Shown here: piece after piece, positions 17,894-28,639 of the stretch
Numbering within the stretch: position 1 is the first letter of the stretch
How the letters are laid out: each line of letters begins with the position of its first letter
Origin: Niastella koreensis GR20-10
GTDB taxonomy: Bacteria > Bacteroidota > Bacteroidia > Chitinophagales > Chitinophagaceae
Length of the DNA: 64,000 bases
Assembly (NCBI RefSeq): GCF_000246855.1
Contig: NC_016609.1
Span: 4,464,001 to 4,528,000 of the forward strand
Direction: 5' to 3'
The notes under the pieces: generated by a model
Database searches by the model: none
What the model was told of the DNA's origin: nothing
Seen by the model: the letters and a program-made list of their open reading frames with translations, nothing else
Translations under genes and position numbers: made by a program

Positions 17894-19005
17894 ACAACAT
17901 CCCAATCTTTCCAAACCGGCTCGTAACCAACAGAAGAAATAACGCGGGCCATTTCGGCAGGACTCCGCTCGTCCGCTATTTCAAATTGCTCCAGCGATTC
18001 GGGTTCTACCGCATAACCGCCCGGATTGGTTTTTGATCCCGCACTGATGGAGGTGATGCCTAATTGAATTACATGGTCCCTGAAGCGGGGTAATTCGCGG
18101 GTAGATAATGACAGTTCCACTTCCTGGTTGAAGATGCGCCAGGCGCAGATCAATTGAACCAGTTCGCGATCAACCATTTCAACCTTTGGTTCCAATCCGC
18201 CGGAAAAAGGCCGTAAGCGGGGGAAAGAAATGCTGTATTTTGTTTGCCAGTACGTACGTTCAAGGTATTGCAAATGCAAGGCAGTGAAAAAAGAATCGGT
18301 GCGCCAGTCTTCCAAACCTATCAGGATGCCCAAACCGATCTTATGCACCCCTGCCCTGCCCAGGCGGTCGGGTGTTTCAATGCGATATTGAAAATTTGAC
18401 TTCTTCCCTTTGGGGTGATGCTTTTTGTAATCTTCCCGGTGATAGGTTTCCTGGTACACCAGTACCGTGTGCAACCCTTCCGCGATCAACTCCCTGTAAT
18501 CGGCTTCATCAAGCGGCTGAACTTCCATAGAGATATGCGCAAACTGTTTCTTCAACAGGTTGATGGCGTTTTTAAAATACGGTACATGCACCGTATGATT
18601 GGCTTCACCGGTTACCAGCAGCACATGCTCATACCCCATCGATCTGATGGCTGTTGCCTCCTGTACGATTTCGGCAGCAGACAAGGTTCTGCGGCGCACC
18701 TTGTTATCCAAACTGAACCCGCAATAGGTACAAATATTATTGCACTCATTGCTGAGGTACATGGGTACATACATCTGTATCGTTTTCCCGAATCGTTGCT
18801 GGGTGAGCTGTTGGCTCAACCGGGCCATAGGCTCCAGGTAAGCGGCTGCAGCCGGTGAGATCAGGGCCATAAAGTCATCCAGCGTTCTGCTTTGCCGGCC
18901 CAGCGCAGCTTCCACATCGGCAGGCGTTTTACTATAAATGCGCTGCTTAACCTCGTCCCAGTTGTATTGATCGAAAATATTGATAAAACTATCCATGGTG
19001 TTCAT
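17857..19005 (-). CDS. thiH: 2-iminoacetate synthase ThiH
   Basis: A 382-residue radical SAM enzyme that cleaves tyrosine to make dehydroglycine for the thiazole ring of thiamine. The cluster-binding motif is [10 protein letters not shown] (C-x3-C-x2-C), followed by the family's [11 protein letters not shown] and [11 protein letters not shown] segments. Last gene of the thiamine operon; its start overlaps the end of thiG by 17 bp, indicating translational coupling. The final residues GLQVDALTR and the stop codon are encoded by an 8-bp word array, so the natural C-terminus seems to have been extended by the repeat. Confidence 0.95.
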   Translation of the reverse strand: MNTMDSFINIFDQYNWDEVKQRIYSKTPADVEAALGRQSRTLDDFMALISPAAAAYLEPMARLSQQLTQQRFGKTIQMYVPMYLSNECNNICTYCGFSLDNKVRRRTLSAAEIVQEATAIRSMGYEHVLLVTGEANHTVHVPYFKNAINLLKKQFAHISMEVQPLDEADYRELIAEGLHTVLVYQETYHREDYKKHHPKGKKSNFQYRIETPDRLGRAGVHKIGLGILIGLEDWRTDSFFTALHLQYLERTYWQTKYSISFPRLRPFSGGLEPKVEMVDRELVQLICAWRIFNQEVELSLSTRELPRFRDHVIQLGITSISAGSKTNPGGYAVEPESLEQFEIADERSPAEMARVISSVGYEPVWKDWDVVLTGLQVDALTR

Positions 19006-19762
19006 CTAAAAAAGCCGTTAAAGGACTACTTGCAATAGCGGTGTTCAATGGTTTGGCTAAGCGGGCTTCGTAAGCTATTCGCCCTGCTTCTACAGCCATT
19101 TTAAAAGCAGTGGCCATTTGCACGGGCTGGCCGGCCACAGCAATCGCCGTGTTCACCAATACCGCATCCGCGCCAATCTCCAGGGCTTTGGCCGCATCTG
19201 AAGGAGAACCTATTCCCGCATCCACTACTACCGGCACATTGCTTTGTTCTATAATAATTTCTAAAAAGTCAATTGTCCTCAGGCCTTTGTTGCTGCCTAT
19301 AGGTGAACCAAGCGGCATTACTGCGGCCGCGCCGGCTTCTTCCAGGCGTTTACACAAAACCGGATCGGCATGAATATAGGGCAGCACCACAAAACCCATC
19401 TTTACCAGCTCTTCGGTTGCCCGTAAGGTTTCAACCGGGTCGGGCATCAGGTATTTGGGATCGGGATGTATTTCCAGTTTCAGCCAGTTCGTTTGCAACG
19501 CTTCGCGCGCCAGTTGTGCGGCAAAGATGGCTTCTTTGGCGGTACGCACACCCGAGGTATTGGGTAGTAGATTGATGTGTTTGTGCTGCAGGTGACGTAA
19601 AATATCATCCTGCGGATTGTTCATATCAACCCGTTTCAACGCTACGGTAACCAGTTCTGAACCGGATGCCAGCAACGCCTCTTCCATAGCTTCGGTTGAA
19701 CTGAATTTTCCCGTTCCGGTAAATAAACGGGAGTTGAATACTTTATTTGCTATAGTTAACAT
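18989..19762 (-). CDS. thiG: Thiazole synthase ThiG
   Basis: A 257-residue TIM-barrel enzyme that joins deoxyxylulose phosphate, dehydroglycine and the ThiS thiocarboxylate into thiamine thiazole. Typical segments: [14 protein letters not shown] at the start, [59 protein letters not shown] and [31 protein letters not shown]. Overlaps thiH at its end. 114 bp separate it from thiE upstream, filled by a word array. Confidence 0.96.
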   Translation of the reverse strand: MLTIANKVFNSRLFTGTGKFSSTEAMEEALLASGSELVTVALKRVDMNNPQDDILRHLQHKHINLLPNTSGVRTAKEAIFAAQLAREALQTNWLKLEIHPDPKYLMPDPVETLRATEELVKMGFVVLPYIHADPVLCKRLEEAGAAAVMPLGSPIGSNKGLRTIDFLEIIIEQSNVPVVVDAGIGSPSDAAKALEIGADAVLVNTAIAVAGQPVQMATAFKMAVEAGRIAYEARLAKPLNTAIASSPLTAFLDEHHG

Positions 19763-19794
19763 GTAAGATTATTTCGTGAATTATGAATCAGCCT

Positions 19795-19872
19795 AAAGGT
19801 TAAAGCTTAAAGGCTAAAGCACTTCAATGTGTGCTTTTTGCTTTTAGCTTTAGGCCTTCACCTTTCAGCCTT
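19795..19872. repeat. Heptad arrays forming a hairpin between thiE and thiG
   Basis: Four words from 19795 (AAAGGTT, AAAGCTT, AAAGGCT, AAAGCAC) and six from 19831 (GTGCTTT, TTGCTTT, TAGCTTT, AGGCCTT, CACCTTT, CAGCCTT), all 7 bp apart. The two arms are near complements (AAAGC against GCTTT), so the transcript would form a long slippable stem inside the thiamine operon mRNA. Confidence 0.9.
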
Positions 19873-19876
19873 TTCC

Positions 19877-20500
19877 CTATGAGTACAAAGCATTAATCTT
19901 CTCCACCTGCGCTTTCTGATCAACAGCATTCGTTAATGCGCCCGAAACAGCCACTCCATACACGCCGGCATCTCTTAACCCCGGTACGTCATCGGGCAGA
20001 ATGCCACCAATGGCCACAATGGGTGTATAGTATGCTGTAGCCCGCATTCGGTCCATAATGCGTTGATAGCCTTCCAGCCCCAATACCGGACTTAATTTTT
20101 CCTTGGTAGTGGTAAAGCGGAATGGCCCTAACCCTACATAATCAACACCCTCCAGGATGCGCTGTTGAATATGCTCAAAGGTATTGGCGGTACCACCAAC
20201 GATCATGTCCCTGCCAACGATGGCCCTGACATCCCGTACAGCCATATCCTGCAACCCCACATGTACGCCCCAGGCGTTTACCGACCTGGCTACCAACGGA
20301 TAATCGTTAATGATAAGTTTGGCGTTGAACCGGTCGCACAAGGTTTTTGCAACCTTTGCCAATTCCAGCACCACGGTTTCAGGTTGGTTCTTTACGCGTA
20401 ACTGAACCAGCTTACAACCGGCTTCCAGCGCTTCTTCGATGGCCGTTACATGCGTTTTTGCCGCAGTTTGTTGTGAAATAAAATATACCCTTTCTAACAT
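19877..20500 (-). CDS. thiE: Thiamine phosphate synthase ThiE
   Basis: A 207-residue TIM-barrel enzyme coupling HMP-diphosphate and thiazole phosphate. Motifs: KLVQLRVKN (normally VQLREK), the ligand loop LIINDYPLVARSVNAWGVHVGLQD (INDY for the common INDR), VGGTANTFEH, and VDYVGLGPFRFTTTKEKLSPVLG, with VAIGGI near the C-terminus. These keep the phosphate- and Mg-binding pattern, so this is the likely active ThiE of the operon, as opposed to the diverged copy at 21222-21830. Overlaps thiD by 7 bp. Confidence 0.92.
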   Translation of the reverse strand: MLERVYFISQQTAAKTHVTAIEEALEAGCKLVQLRVKNQPETVVLELAKVAKTLCDRFNAKLIINDYPLVARSVNAWGVHVGLQDMAVRDVRAIVGRDMIVGGTANTFEHIQQRILEGVDYVGLGPFRFTTTKEKLSPVLGLEGYQRIMDRMRATAYYTPIVAIGGILPDDVPGLRDAGVYGVAVSGALTNAVDQKAQVEKINALYS

Positions 20501-21249
20501 GATGCGTGATATCCCAGTAATGACTGGCTGCTGTTTAAAAATGATTCTATATACTGTTTCGCGTACTTACATGCCTGTTGTAATGGCTGCCCCTGCGCCA
20601 GCTGCGCAGTTATAGCTGCCGACAGCACACAACCCGAGCCATGTTTGGGAAATACTGCTGAAACACCGGCTTCAATTATCGTATAACCAGCCGGTTCATA
20701 CAGGGTATCGGTTCCCAATGCATCGGGCCGGTGGCCGCCTTTTAACAACACCGGACAAAACACTGCCCGGTCGTTTTTTATGAGTGCCTCCCCGGTCATG
20801 AACTGCAGCTGCTGCAATTCATCATAATTGGGTGTAACCAGCGATACGCCGGCCAATACCGCATCCAGGCTGTCAAAACTCTCCACCGAATGAAAATCGT
20901 AACCGGCACTGGCTTTTAAAACCGGGTCCCATACAATCTGGATGGCGGGATTGCTTTCTTTTAAAAAAACAATTACATCCAGCAGGGTTTCCAGCGAATC
21001 GATGATCCCGATCTTACAGGCTGCAATCACAAACTTGTTCATCAGCGGTTGCAATTGCTCTATGACCTGCTCTGCCGATAACCAGTGTATATTATAAAAG
21101 CTGTCATCGGTTTGAACCGTCCAGGCCGTGCAAACCCCAAAGCCATACACTCCGTGTTGTTCAAAGGTTTTGCAATCGGCCAGCACCCCTGCTCCGCCAC
21201 TGGGATCAAACCCCGCTATGGTCAATACGTTTGGACGTGCTGTTTGCAT
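20494..21249 (-). CDS. thiD: Hydroxymethylpyrimidine/phosphomethylpyrimidine kinase ThiD
   Basis: A 251-residue ribokinase-fold enzyme phosphorylating HMP to HMP-PP. It shows the N-terminal TIAGFDPSGGAGVLADCKTF, the CKIGII segment, VWDPVLKASAGYDF, VTPNYDEL, and the C-terminal KHGSGCVLSAAITAQLAQG with the catalytic region. Slightly short of typical ThiD length. Overlaps both neighbours (7 bp with thiE, 28 bp with the thiE-like gene), so it is tightly coupled in the operon. Confidence 0.95.
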   Translation of the reverse strand: MQTARPNVLTIAGFDPSGGAGVLADCKTFEQHGVYGFGVCTAWTVQTDDSFYNIHWLSAEQVIEQLQPLMNKFVIAACKIGIIDSLETLLDVIVFLKESNPAIQIVWDPVLKASAGYDFHSVESFDSLDAVLAGVSLVTPNYDELQQLQFMTGEALIKNDRAVFCPVLLKGGHRPDALGTDTLYEPAGYTIIEAGVSAVFPKHGSGCVLSAAITAQLAQGQPLQQACKYAKQYIESFLNSSQSLLGYHASC

Positions 21250-21830
21250 AATTTAAAATTTTCAACGGCATTTGCCGGTTCCTTCCAGATGGCGCCCAAC
21301 AGCGCCACCCCGTCAAAGTTCATAGCCATAGTTGATTGAATATTCCCGGCATCCACCCCACCCAGCGCGATTACTGAAATGGGCTTTTGCTCCTCCCTCA
21401 AATAAAAATCATCATCGGCAAAGCCCTTGTATTGTTGTTTTGAAATGCTGTCAAAGACCGGTGAAAAAAAAGCATAAGAAAAAAGGGATGTCAACCTTTG
21501 TAACGTTGGCAGGTCATGCACCGAAGTGCTTAACGTATAGCCTTTGTTTTTCAGTTGCACCATTTCTTCTTTTGATGTTTCCTGCCGGTGTTCTTCCCTG
21601 AAATGCAAGCGATGGATGTTATACTCATTCATCAAATGAAAGAACCCATGCATGGCAATTCGATTATGATATTTGGCCGGAATGGCTTCTATCAATTGCC
21701 TTACCGACTGTTCATCCCCTTCCGGCTTACGCAAATGAAACACCTCCAACCCTTCGGCAAATAATTGCTGAATGATGGCGGCTTCATTTGGCACTGCAGC
21801 AGCATGTGATATAACAACTATCGAAAACAT
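21222..21830 (-). CDS. Diverged ThiE/TenI-like protein
   Basis: A 202-residue protein with the ThiE/TenI barrel: GLEVFHLRKPEGDE near the start, FSYAFFSPVFDSISKQQYKGF in the place of the pyrophosphate loop, and VIALGGVDAGNI at the C-terminus. The INDR-type ligand motif is replaced by IAMHGFFHLMNEY, so phosphate synthase activity is doubtful. A thiazole tautomerase (TenI-like) role, or a second thiamine phosphate synthase with different residues, are both possible. This type of second ThiE-like gene is common in thiamine operons of Bacteroidota. Confidence 0.85.
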   Translation of the reverse strand: MFSIVVISHAAAVPNEAAIIQQLFAEGLEVFHLRKPEGDEQSVRQLIEAIPAKYHNRIAMHGFFHLMNEYNIHRLHFREEHRQETSKEEMVQLKNKGYTLSTSVHDLPTLQRLTSLFSYAFFSPVFDSISKQQYKGFADDDFYLREEQKPISVIALGGVDAGNIQSTMAMNFDGVALLGAIWKEPANAVENFKLCKQHVQTY

Positions 21831-21841
21831 ATTAAAAAGCT

Positions 21842-21956
21842 GTTGCAGGTTACAGGTTGCAGGTTGCAGAACCTGCCCCGCTTCGCGGGGTTACAAGAAG
21901 TTCACGAAATGGAGCCCTGGAACCTGAAACCTGAAACTTTGAACTTAAAACTTTAA
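21842..21956. repeat. Heptad arrays forming a hairpin between thiC and the thiE-like gene
   Basis: Four words from 21842 (GTTGCAG, GTTACAG, GTTGCAG, GTTGCAG) and five from 21922 (ACCTGAA, ACCTGAA, ACTTTGA, ACTTAAA, ACTTTAA), at 7-bp spacing. Between them lies a compact hairpin CCCCGCTTCGCGGGG (21876-21890). CAGGTT against AACCTG would pair the arms. The same ACCTGNA words form the array at 38850-38917. Confidence 0.9.
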
Positions 21957-21957
21957 A

Positions 21958-23868
<1,911 letters not shown>

Positions 23869-23939
23869 TCAATGGTGAATACAGTGGCAGGCTATAAGCT
23901 TCAGGCCGCAAGCCGTCCCGGCCAGGGGTCATTCTTATA

Positions 23940-24143
23940 TTACCCTCCTTGCGTGGCGCGGATCAACATTACTTTATCAGCTGGCTGTAAGATGTATGCG
24001 GACCAATCGGTACTGGGAATAACGGTTTCATGAACCGCTACCGCCAAACCGGCTACCGGTATGCCTAATACCTGAGTAAGCAAATGCTCCAACGAACATT
24101 GGTCAGGAATATCCCTGGATTGTTGATTGATAAGAATGTTCAT
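23940..24143 (-). CDS. thiS: Sulfur carrier protein ThiS
   Basis: A 67-residue ubiquitin-like sulfur carrier for the thiazole ring. It begins MNILINQQSRDI and ends in the required Gly-Gly (RATQGG), the site of thiocarboxylate formation; GLAVAVHETVIPSTDW matches the family's central VAVN...VPRSxW segment. I start at 24143, because the longer frame runs back into the riboswitch. First gene of the operon. No thiF (adenylyltransferase) is in this operon, so ThiS must be activated by an enzyme encoded elsewhere. Confidence 0.95.
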   Translation of the reverse strand: MNILINQQSRDIPDQCSLEHLLTQVLGIPVAGLAVAVHETVIPSTDWSAYILQPADKVMLIRATQGG

Positions 24144-24224
24144 ACCTACGTTTTTTATCACTTCAGGGAATGAACATGCAGCAAAAGAGAAATGAAAGAA
24201 ATGAAAATAAAAGAAGACTTTCAC

Positions 24225-24300
24225 TTTTCCCTTCGGCAGTATCAACTGCATCAGGTTCAAAGGGTATTATCTCAGTCCGATGTATGGACACCCCTAAAGC
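24225..24300 (-). ncRNA. TPP riboswitch (THI element)
   Basis: On the minus strand, in order: AGGGGTGTCC, CTGAGATAATACCC, GAACCTGATGCAGTTGATACTGCCG and AAGGGAA. These are the conserved pyrimidine- and pyrophosphate-sensor elements of TPP riboswitches. It sits about 80 bp before the thiS start, as expected for thiamine-pyrophosphate repression of the operon. Whether it acts on translation or transcription is not clear: I see no strong terminator between it and thiS. Confidence 0.96.
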
Positions 24301-24304
24301 TGGG

Positions 24305-24333
24305 TAAAGGTAGAGTTTTTTTTGAAATAGCAA
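24305..24333 (-). promoter_or_regulatory. Probable thiamine operon promoter (Bacteroidota type)
   Basis: On the minus strand TTG (24331-24333) and TACCTTTA (24305-24312) are separated by 18 bp, close to the Bacteroidota -33 TTTG / -7 TAnnTTTG consensus. Transcription would begin just before the riboswitch. Confidence 0.55.
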
Positions 24334-24370
24334 TTTTTTTGTAAAAAGCCTTCGTTTAAGCTGGAGCGAG

Positions 24371-24606
24371 TTGACCGGTTGACGAAGAAGAAGGTTGATA
24401 AAGGCGAGGACAAAATATTGAATATTGAATGTCCAATATTGAATGTTGAAGTGAAGGAAACTGGTTAAAGCCAAAAGGTTAAAGGCTAAAGCTAAAACCG
24501 GAGGTGTATTTACTTTCAGCTTCGGGCTTTCTCCTTTTGGCTGTTTCCTTTTGCCCTTTGCCTTTCACTACTACCTACTGCCTGCGGCCTTTCATTTCTG
24601 CCGTCT
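24371..24606. repeat. Composite word array upstream of the thiamine operon
   Basis: From 24371 it holds GTTGAC/GTTGAT words, six heptads from 24414 (AATATTG, AATATTG, AATGTCC, AATATTG, AATGTTG, AAGTGAA), five from 24463 (GGTTAAA, GCCAAAA, GGTTAAA, GGCTAAA, GCTAAAA), then CTTTNNN-type words to about 24606, roughly complementary to the preceding block. The stretch 24377-24497 is the inverted counterpart of 17692-17810. It fills most of the ~390-bp gap before the next gene. Confidence 0.9.
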
Positions 24607-24678
24607 GCCTGCTTTCACAACATGACATATATCAATCGCTAAACTGATAATTTTCATGCAGTTTATCCGTTAACCTAA

Positions 24679-24686
24679 TATCTTTG
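24679..24686 (+). promoter_or_regulatory. Possible -7 promoter element for the Cys-rich gene
   Basis: TATCTTTG fits the Bacteroidota -7 consensus TAnnTTTG and lies 16 bp before the TTG start at 24703. The upstream -33 element is poor (TTTTCATG). Confidence 0.4.
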
Positions 24687-24702
24687 CCTGAAATTTGACG
24701 AC

Positions 24703-25074
24703 TTGAACAAATGGTGGACGATAGTGTTTTTGATAGGCATGCTGGGGCAAACCTTCAGCAAGAGCCTTATCGTCCTGAATTTCAGGGTCAATCAAAAGGC
24801 TATTGCGGCCACCCTGTGTGTGAACCGCGATAAACCCAGAAGTTGCTGTCATGGTAAATGTTACCTGACCAAACAGCTGAACAAAGATGAAAAATCGCAG
24901 GACACCCCGCTGAACGGTGGTTCCAGCCTGAAGTTCGAGGTAGTGCTGTACAGTGAAAAGAAGATGGAGACTCACTACCTGGTAATCAAAGAAAAACTGA
25001 TACATGTATCGCGGTATACCGATCCCATCTCACAAAAGGTAATAGACGCTGTTTTCCATCCTCCACAAGTGTAA
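24703..25074 (+). CDS. Small exported Cys-rich protein, TonB-receptor neighbour
   Basis: A 123-residue protein with a hydrophobic N-terminal export segment (WWTIVFLIGMLGQTFSKS) and a cysteine cluster: LCVNRDKPRSCCHGKCYLTKQL. The C-terminus ends with HPPQV. Proteins with this C-x-N-x-x-x-P...C-x-GKC pattern are common in Bacteroidota next to TonB-dependent receptors, and the layout recalls the small Cys/His proteins of metal-uptake loci; I do not know a characterised member. The start codon is TTG; the next in-frame ATG would cut the export segment. Read with the receptor gene 200 bp downstream. Confidence 0.7.
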   Translation: MNKWWTIVFLIGMLGQTFSKSLIVLNFRVNQKAIAATLCVNRDKPRSCCHGKCYLTKQLNKDEKSQDTPLNGGSSLKFEVVLYSEKKMETHYLVIKEKLIHVSRYTDPISQKVIDAVFHPPQV

Positions 25075-25276
25075 TCGCTGCCACACACATTTTAATCATT
25101 CTAATTATTATTTATTCTTACCTGCTGTAAGTATGTCCCTGAAGGCATGTTATTTACAGTATGTAATGTAATAAACCTGTTCCAACGATCTATTCCACTT
25201 CAACCTTAACATGCGAAAGCAGGTTCAGGCATTGTATTGCCTGAATTGGCCACTGCATGTGCAATACGCTATGATC

Positions 25277-27565
25277 ATGAAACGCTTTATAAAATGGGCA
25301 ACTGCTTTACTGATCGTACTAGCCGGGCTCAAATCCAATGCACAAACAAACTGCACCGGCAAAGTAATGGATGCTATTACACACGAACCAATAGCCCGGG
25401 CTTCCGTACAGATCAAACACAGCAACAAGGGAACTATTACCAATACGAATGGAGAATTCACCCTGTCAATGACAGATACCGCGAACGACCTCATTATTTC
25501 TTCATTGGGATACCAGCCTGCAACGATACAGGCACGCACACAAAGTACCTTACTGGTAAACTTACAAAGCAACAATAACAGCTTACAGGAAATTGTGATC
25601 AGCGCCAGCAGAACGGCGCAAAAACGCAGCGAAGCGCCGGTAGCCATTGCCACCATCAGCAAACAAACAATGGAAGACACCAAGGCCACCCGCATAGATC
25701 AGCTGGTGAATAAAGTAAGCGGCGTAAACATGGTGAACCTTGGCAATGAACAACATGAAATGAGCATTCGCCAACCGATGACTACCAAGAGTTTGTTCTT
25801 ATACCTGGAAGACGGCATTCCTATTCGCACCACCGGTGTGTATAATCACAATGCATTACTGGAAATGAACCTGCCCGCCGCCAGGCAGATCGAGATCATC
25901 AAAGGCCCGGCCTCTTCCCTGTATGGGGCAGAAGCCATTGGCGGCGCAGTGAACGTAATCACGCAGGCGCCTCCTGCGGTATTTACCGGGCAGGTAAGTG
26001 CACAGCTCACCAATACCGGTTATAAAAGAACGGATGTACAGGTGGGCAATACATTTGGCAAATTTGGTTTAATAGTAAGTGGTTATTATGCCGACCGGCA
26101 CAATGGCCCCGTGGACCACAGCGATTTTCATAAAACCGGCATTACCGTTCGCGGTGATTATGCCATCAGCGATAAAACAAAATGGGTGAATGATATCACG
26201 TATGTAAATTATTACAGTGATATGCTGGGCGCGCTCGACAGCACACATTTTGCCAATAAAGATTACAGTACGCCGCAAACATTCACCTATCGCAAAGTGC
26301 CTGCGCTTCGCTACAAATCACAACTGTTTCATCAGTGGAATGCCAACAGTACTACACAGGTATCGTTTGTATACCGGGATAACTCGGTACAACAAAATCC
26401 ATCGTACCGGGTAAAGAATGCGGTCGATCCAACAATGGCTTATGGCGAAATCAACAACAGTTCCTTTAACACCTACATGGTGGTGGCCCAACACCAGCAG
26501 TCGTTCAATTTCCTGAACAGTAAATTGATTGCGGGGGTAACAGTTGACAACAGCCCATCTACCTATATTGCCAACTTCATCAATATCCAACGGGATAGCC
26601 GGGGGTATTATGTAAGCTATACCAACACTGATTCTGTTTTGAGTAAGTATTCTGTAGGCATCAACAACCTGGCATCTTATTTACATTACGAAGCGGAACT
26701 GGCAAAAGGATTGAAAGTGACCGCAGCCCTCCGGTACGATTTCTATCATTACAATTTCCAAAACGCGTTGCCGCCTTCTGCTTACACCGGGTCACCTTCT
26801 ACCAAAAACAGTTTCAAACGCTTTTCGCCCAAATTCGGCGCCACCTATAATTATAGCGGTGTAGGTTTATATGCCAACTACAGCGAGGGTTTTGTACCGC
26901 CCCAGATCAGTGATCTGTATGTAGGCGTAAAAGTGCCCTTTCTTGGTTCACAAACATTTTACAACTATGAAGTGGGCGGCTGGTTTTCCCTGCTTAATAA
27001 TAAACTGTATGCCGACTGGAGCTGGTACCTGCTGAATGGCACCAATGAGATCATCACGGTAAAAAATCCTGACGGTTCAACCGAAAACCAGAACGCCGGT
27101 AAAACAAAACATACGGGTATTGAATATGGCATTACTTATCGCCCCGTGAATGGCTTGTCTGTCCGGTTCAGCGCGGCCAACAGCAAACATACCTTTGGTG
27201 ATTATGTGGAGAAAGGAATTCCATACAACAACAACCAGCTGGCCGGTGGTCCACGGTTTATTGCCAATGCCGAAGTAACTTACAAACCTGTTTTTGTAAA
27301 AGGGTTACGGATGGGCGCTGAATGGCAGCACATCGGTTCTTACTACATGGACAATGCCAATACAAAAAAATATGGAGGTTATGATCTGTTGAACCTGCGG
27401 GCCGGTTACACCATTCATGCTTTTGAAGTGTGGGTAAATGCCATGAACACTACTAACAAGTATTATTCAACCTTTGCCAGCAAATCGGGCAGTACGTTAA
27501 GTTACAATTTAGGAGACCCGAGGGAATTCAATGTTGGTATTGGGTATAAGTTTGGAAAACGCTAA
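25277..27565 (+). CDS. TonB-dependent receptor with carboxypeptidase-regulatory-like N-domain
   Basis: A ~762-residue outer-membrane transporter. Signal peptide MKRFIKWATALLIVLAGLKSNAQ; a beta-sandwich domain (CTGKVMDAITHEPIARASVQI to LGYQPATIQ, ~25-105); a plug domain with TMEDTKATRIDQLVNKVSGV and EIIKGPASSLYGAEAIGGAVNVIT; then the 22-strand barrel ending in FNVGIGYKFGKR. I start at 25277 to put the signal peptide at the N-terminus; 25271 is equally possible. There is no SusD partner, so this is more like a siderophore, cobalamin or metal receptor than a glycan SusC. The Cys-rich protein upstream fits a metal cargo, which is inference. Confidence 0.92.
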   Translation: MKRFIKWATALLIVLAGLKSNAQTNCTGKVMDAITHEPIARASVQIKHSNKGTITNTNGEFTLSMTDTANDLIISSLGYQPATIQARTQSTLLVNLQSNNNSLQEIVISASRTAQKRSEAPVAIATISKQTMEDTKATRIDQLVNKVSGVNMVNLGNEQHEMSIRQPMTTKSLFLYLEDGIPIRTTGVYNHNALLEMNLPAARQIEIIKGPASSLYGAEAIGGAVNVITQAPPAVFTGQVSAQLTNTGYKRTDVQVGNTFGKFGLIVSGYYADRHNGPVDHSDFHKTGITVRGDYAISDKTKWVNDITYVNYYSDMLGALDSTHFANKDYSTPQTFTYRKVPALRYKSQLFHQWNANSTTQVSFVYRDNSVQQNPSYRVKNAVDPTMAYGEINNSSFNTYMVVAQHQQSFNFLNSKLIAGVTVDNSPSTYIANFINIQRDSRGYYVSYTNTDSVLSKYSVGINNLASYLHYEAELAKGLKVTAALRYDFYHYNFQNALPPSAYTGSPSTKNSFKRFSPKFGATYNYSGVGLYANYSEGFVPPQISDLYVGVKVPFLGSQTFYNYEVGGWFSLLNNKLYADWSWYLLNGTNEIITVKNPDGSTENQNAGKTKHTGIEYGITYRPVNGLSVRFSAANSKHTFGDYVEKGIPYNNNQLAGGPRFIANAEVTYKPVFVKGLRMGAEWQHIGSYYMDNANTKKYGGYDLLNLRAGYTIHAFEVWVNAMNTTNKYYSTFASKSGSTLSYNLGDPREFNVGIGYKFGKR

Positions 27566-27629
27566 ACGCAGAACGTTTAATACCTAACGCAAATACAGTT
27601 GACGGGTTAACAGGTTAACTCGTCAACTT
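27558..27629. repeat. Heptad plus octad arrays between convergent genes
   Basis: Five heptads from 27558 (AACGCTA, AACGCAG, AACGTTT, AATACCT, AACGCAA) are followed by four octads from 27598 (GTTGACGG, GTTAACAG, GTTAACTC, GTCAACTT). The first heptad contains the receptor's stop codon. The octads almost copy 8153-8184. Confidence 0.88.
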
Positions 27630-28548
27630 AATCTTTTTTCTGCGAACGATATTGTTTGGGAGATAAACCAATAATCTTACGAAAGCGCTTCGAGAAATAA
27701 TACGGATCATCAAAACCCATGCTTAAGGCAATGTCTTTTACCGAGCTGGAGCTGAAGTCGAGCTGCTGACTGGCCTTTTGCATTTTCATTTGAATAAAAT
27801 AATCGATGGGTGCATAGCCGGTCTTTTGCTTGAACAAACTGGAGAACCGGGACGCCGAATAATTATAATGACTGCTCAGGTCCTGCAGGGAAATATTTTC
27901 ATTGATATGCTCCTGCATATACAGAATGGCGGCATCGACCACATCCAGTTTATCATTGGGACTAACGGTCGTATGCTTCGAGTTATAAATAAACAGGCTC
28001 AGGAAATGCGGTAAACTCAGGTTGGCGAAAATGAGATTATCGGTACTATACCCTAACTCCAGCGCTTTGTACATGCGGGAGAACATGTTAATGATCTCGC
28101 TGCTGCTTTTGATATAAAATGGTTTGAAATGTTTTTGAACGGCTTGCAGGGCATTCATTTGTGATAACGATTCGCCCCCGAAATGGATCCAGTAAATGCT
28201 CCAGGGATTATCTTCTGCACTGCCGTAGGCATGCTCCACATTCTGCGGTAAAATAAAAAACTGGTTTGGCCCTACCTCCGATTTCTTATCTCCTATCTGG
28301 TACCAACCAGCGCCATCCACACAATAAAATAAAAAGTTTTCCGGTAACCCCTTCTTGCGGTAGGTATAGTGACCACGTGCATTCGGATAATATCCCAGGC
28401 TGCAAACGTACAACTGATTCAACAAGGCATTCGTTTGTACCTTTTGCTTCAGCACCATTTTCGGGATCTCTATGCGCTGGCGACCAATTCCATACCAGAT
28501 GTTTTTGTGGCTACCCTCTTTATTTTTCGCATTCATATGGTATAACAA
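27628..28548 (-). CDS. AraC-family transcriptional regulator
   Basis: A 306-residue sugar-type AraC regulator: an N-terminal cupin-like sensor with RGHYTYRKKGLPENFLFYCVDGAGWYQIG and GPNQFFILPQNVEHAYG (~55-115), and a C-terminal double helix-turn-helix with YNYSASRFSSLFKQKTGYAPIDYF and DPYYFSKRFRKIIGLSPKQYR. ATGs at 28548 and 28536 are both possible starts. It is divergent from the DUF5703 glycosidase gene, with 91 bp between, so it probably controls that gene and perhaps the glycan locus to the right. The closest relative in the window is the fragment at 1-551. Confidence 0.93.
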   Translation of the reverse strand: MLYHMNAKNKEGSHKNIWYGIGRQRIEIPKMVLKQKVQTNALLNQLYVCSLGYYPNARGHYTYRKKGLPENFLFYCVDGAGWYQIGDKKSEVGPNQFFILPQNVEHAYGSAEDNPWSIYWIHFGGESLSQMNALQAVQKHFKPFYIKSSSEIINMFSRMYKALELGYSTDNLIFANLSLPHFLSLFIYNSKHTTVSPNDKLDVVDAAILYMQEHINENISLQDLSSHYNYSASRFSSLFKQKTGYAPIDYFIQMKMQKASQQLDFSSSSVKDIALSMGFDDPYYFSKRFRKIIGLSPKQYRSQKKD

Positions 28549-28582
28549 TAGAATTTACGGCAAGATACTTACATTCGCTGAT

Positions 28583-28617
28583 TCCCGGCATGATCTAAAT
28601 AATTTATAGATCCGGGA
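28583..28617. promoter_or_regulatory. Dyad in the araC/DUF5703 divergent promoter
   Basis: TCCCGG (28583-28588) and GATCTA (28592-28597) are mirrored by TAGATC (28607-28612) and CCGGGA (28612-28617). The dyad lies 23 bp before the DUF5703 start and 35 bp before the regulator's start, a natural place for an operator. Confidence 0.5.
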
Positions 28618-28639
28618 AACTCGAACTGGATATCAGCCC

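Noticed and set aside
24163-24474. Minus-strand frame of 103 codons upstream of thiS
   Set aside because: It lies across the TPP riboswitch and a word array; the translation is low-complexity and explained by those elements.
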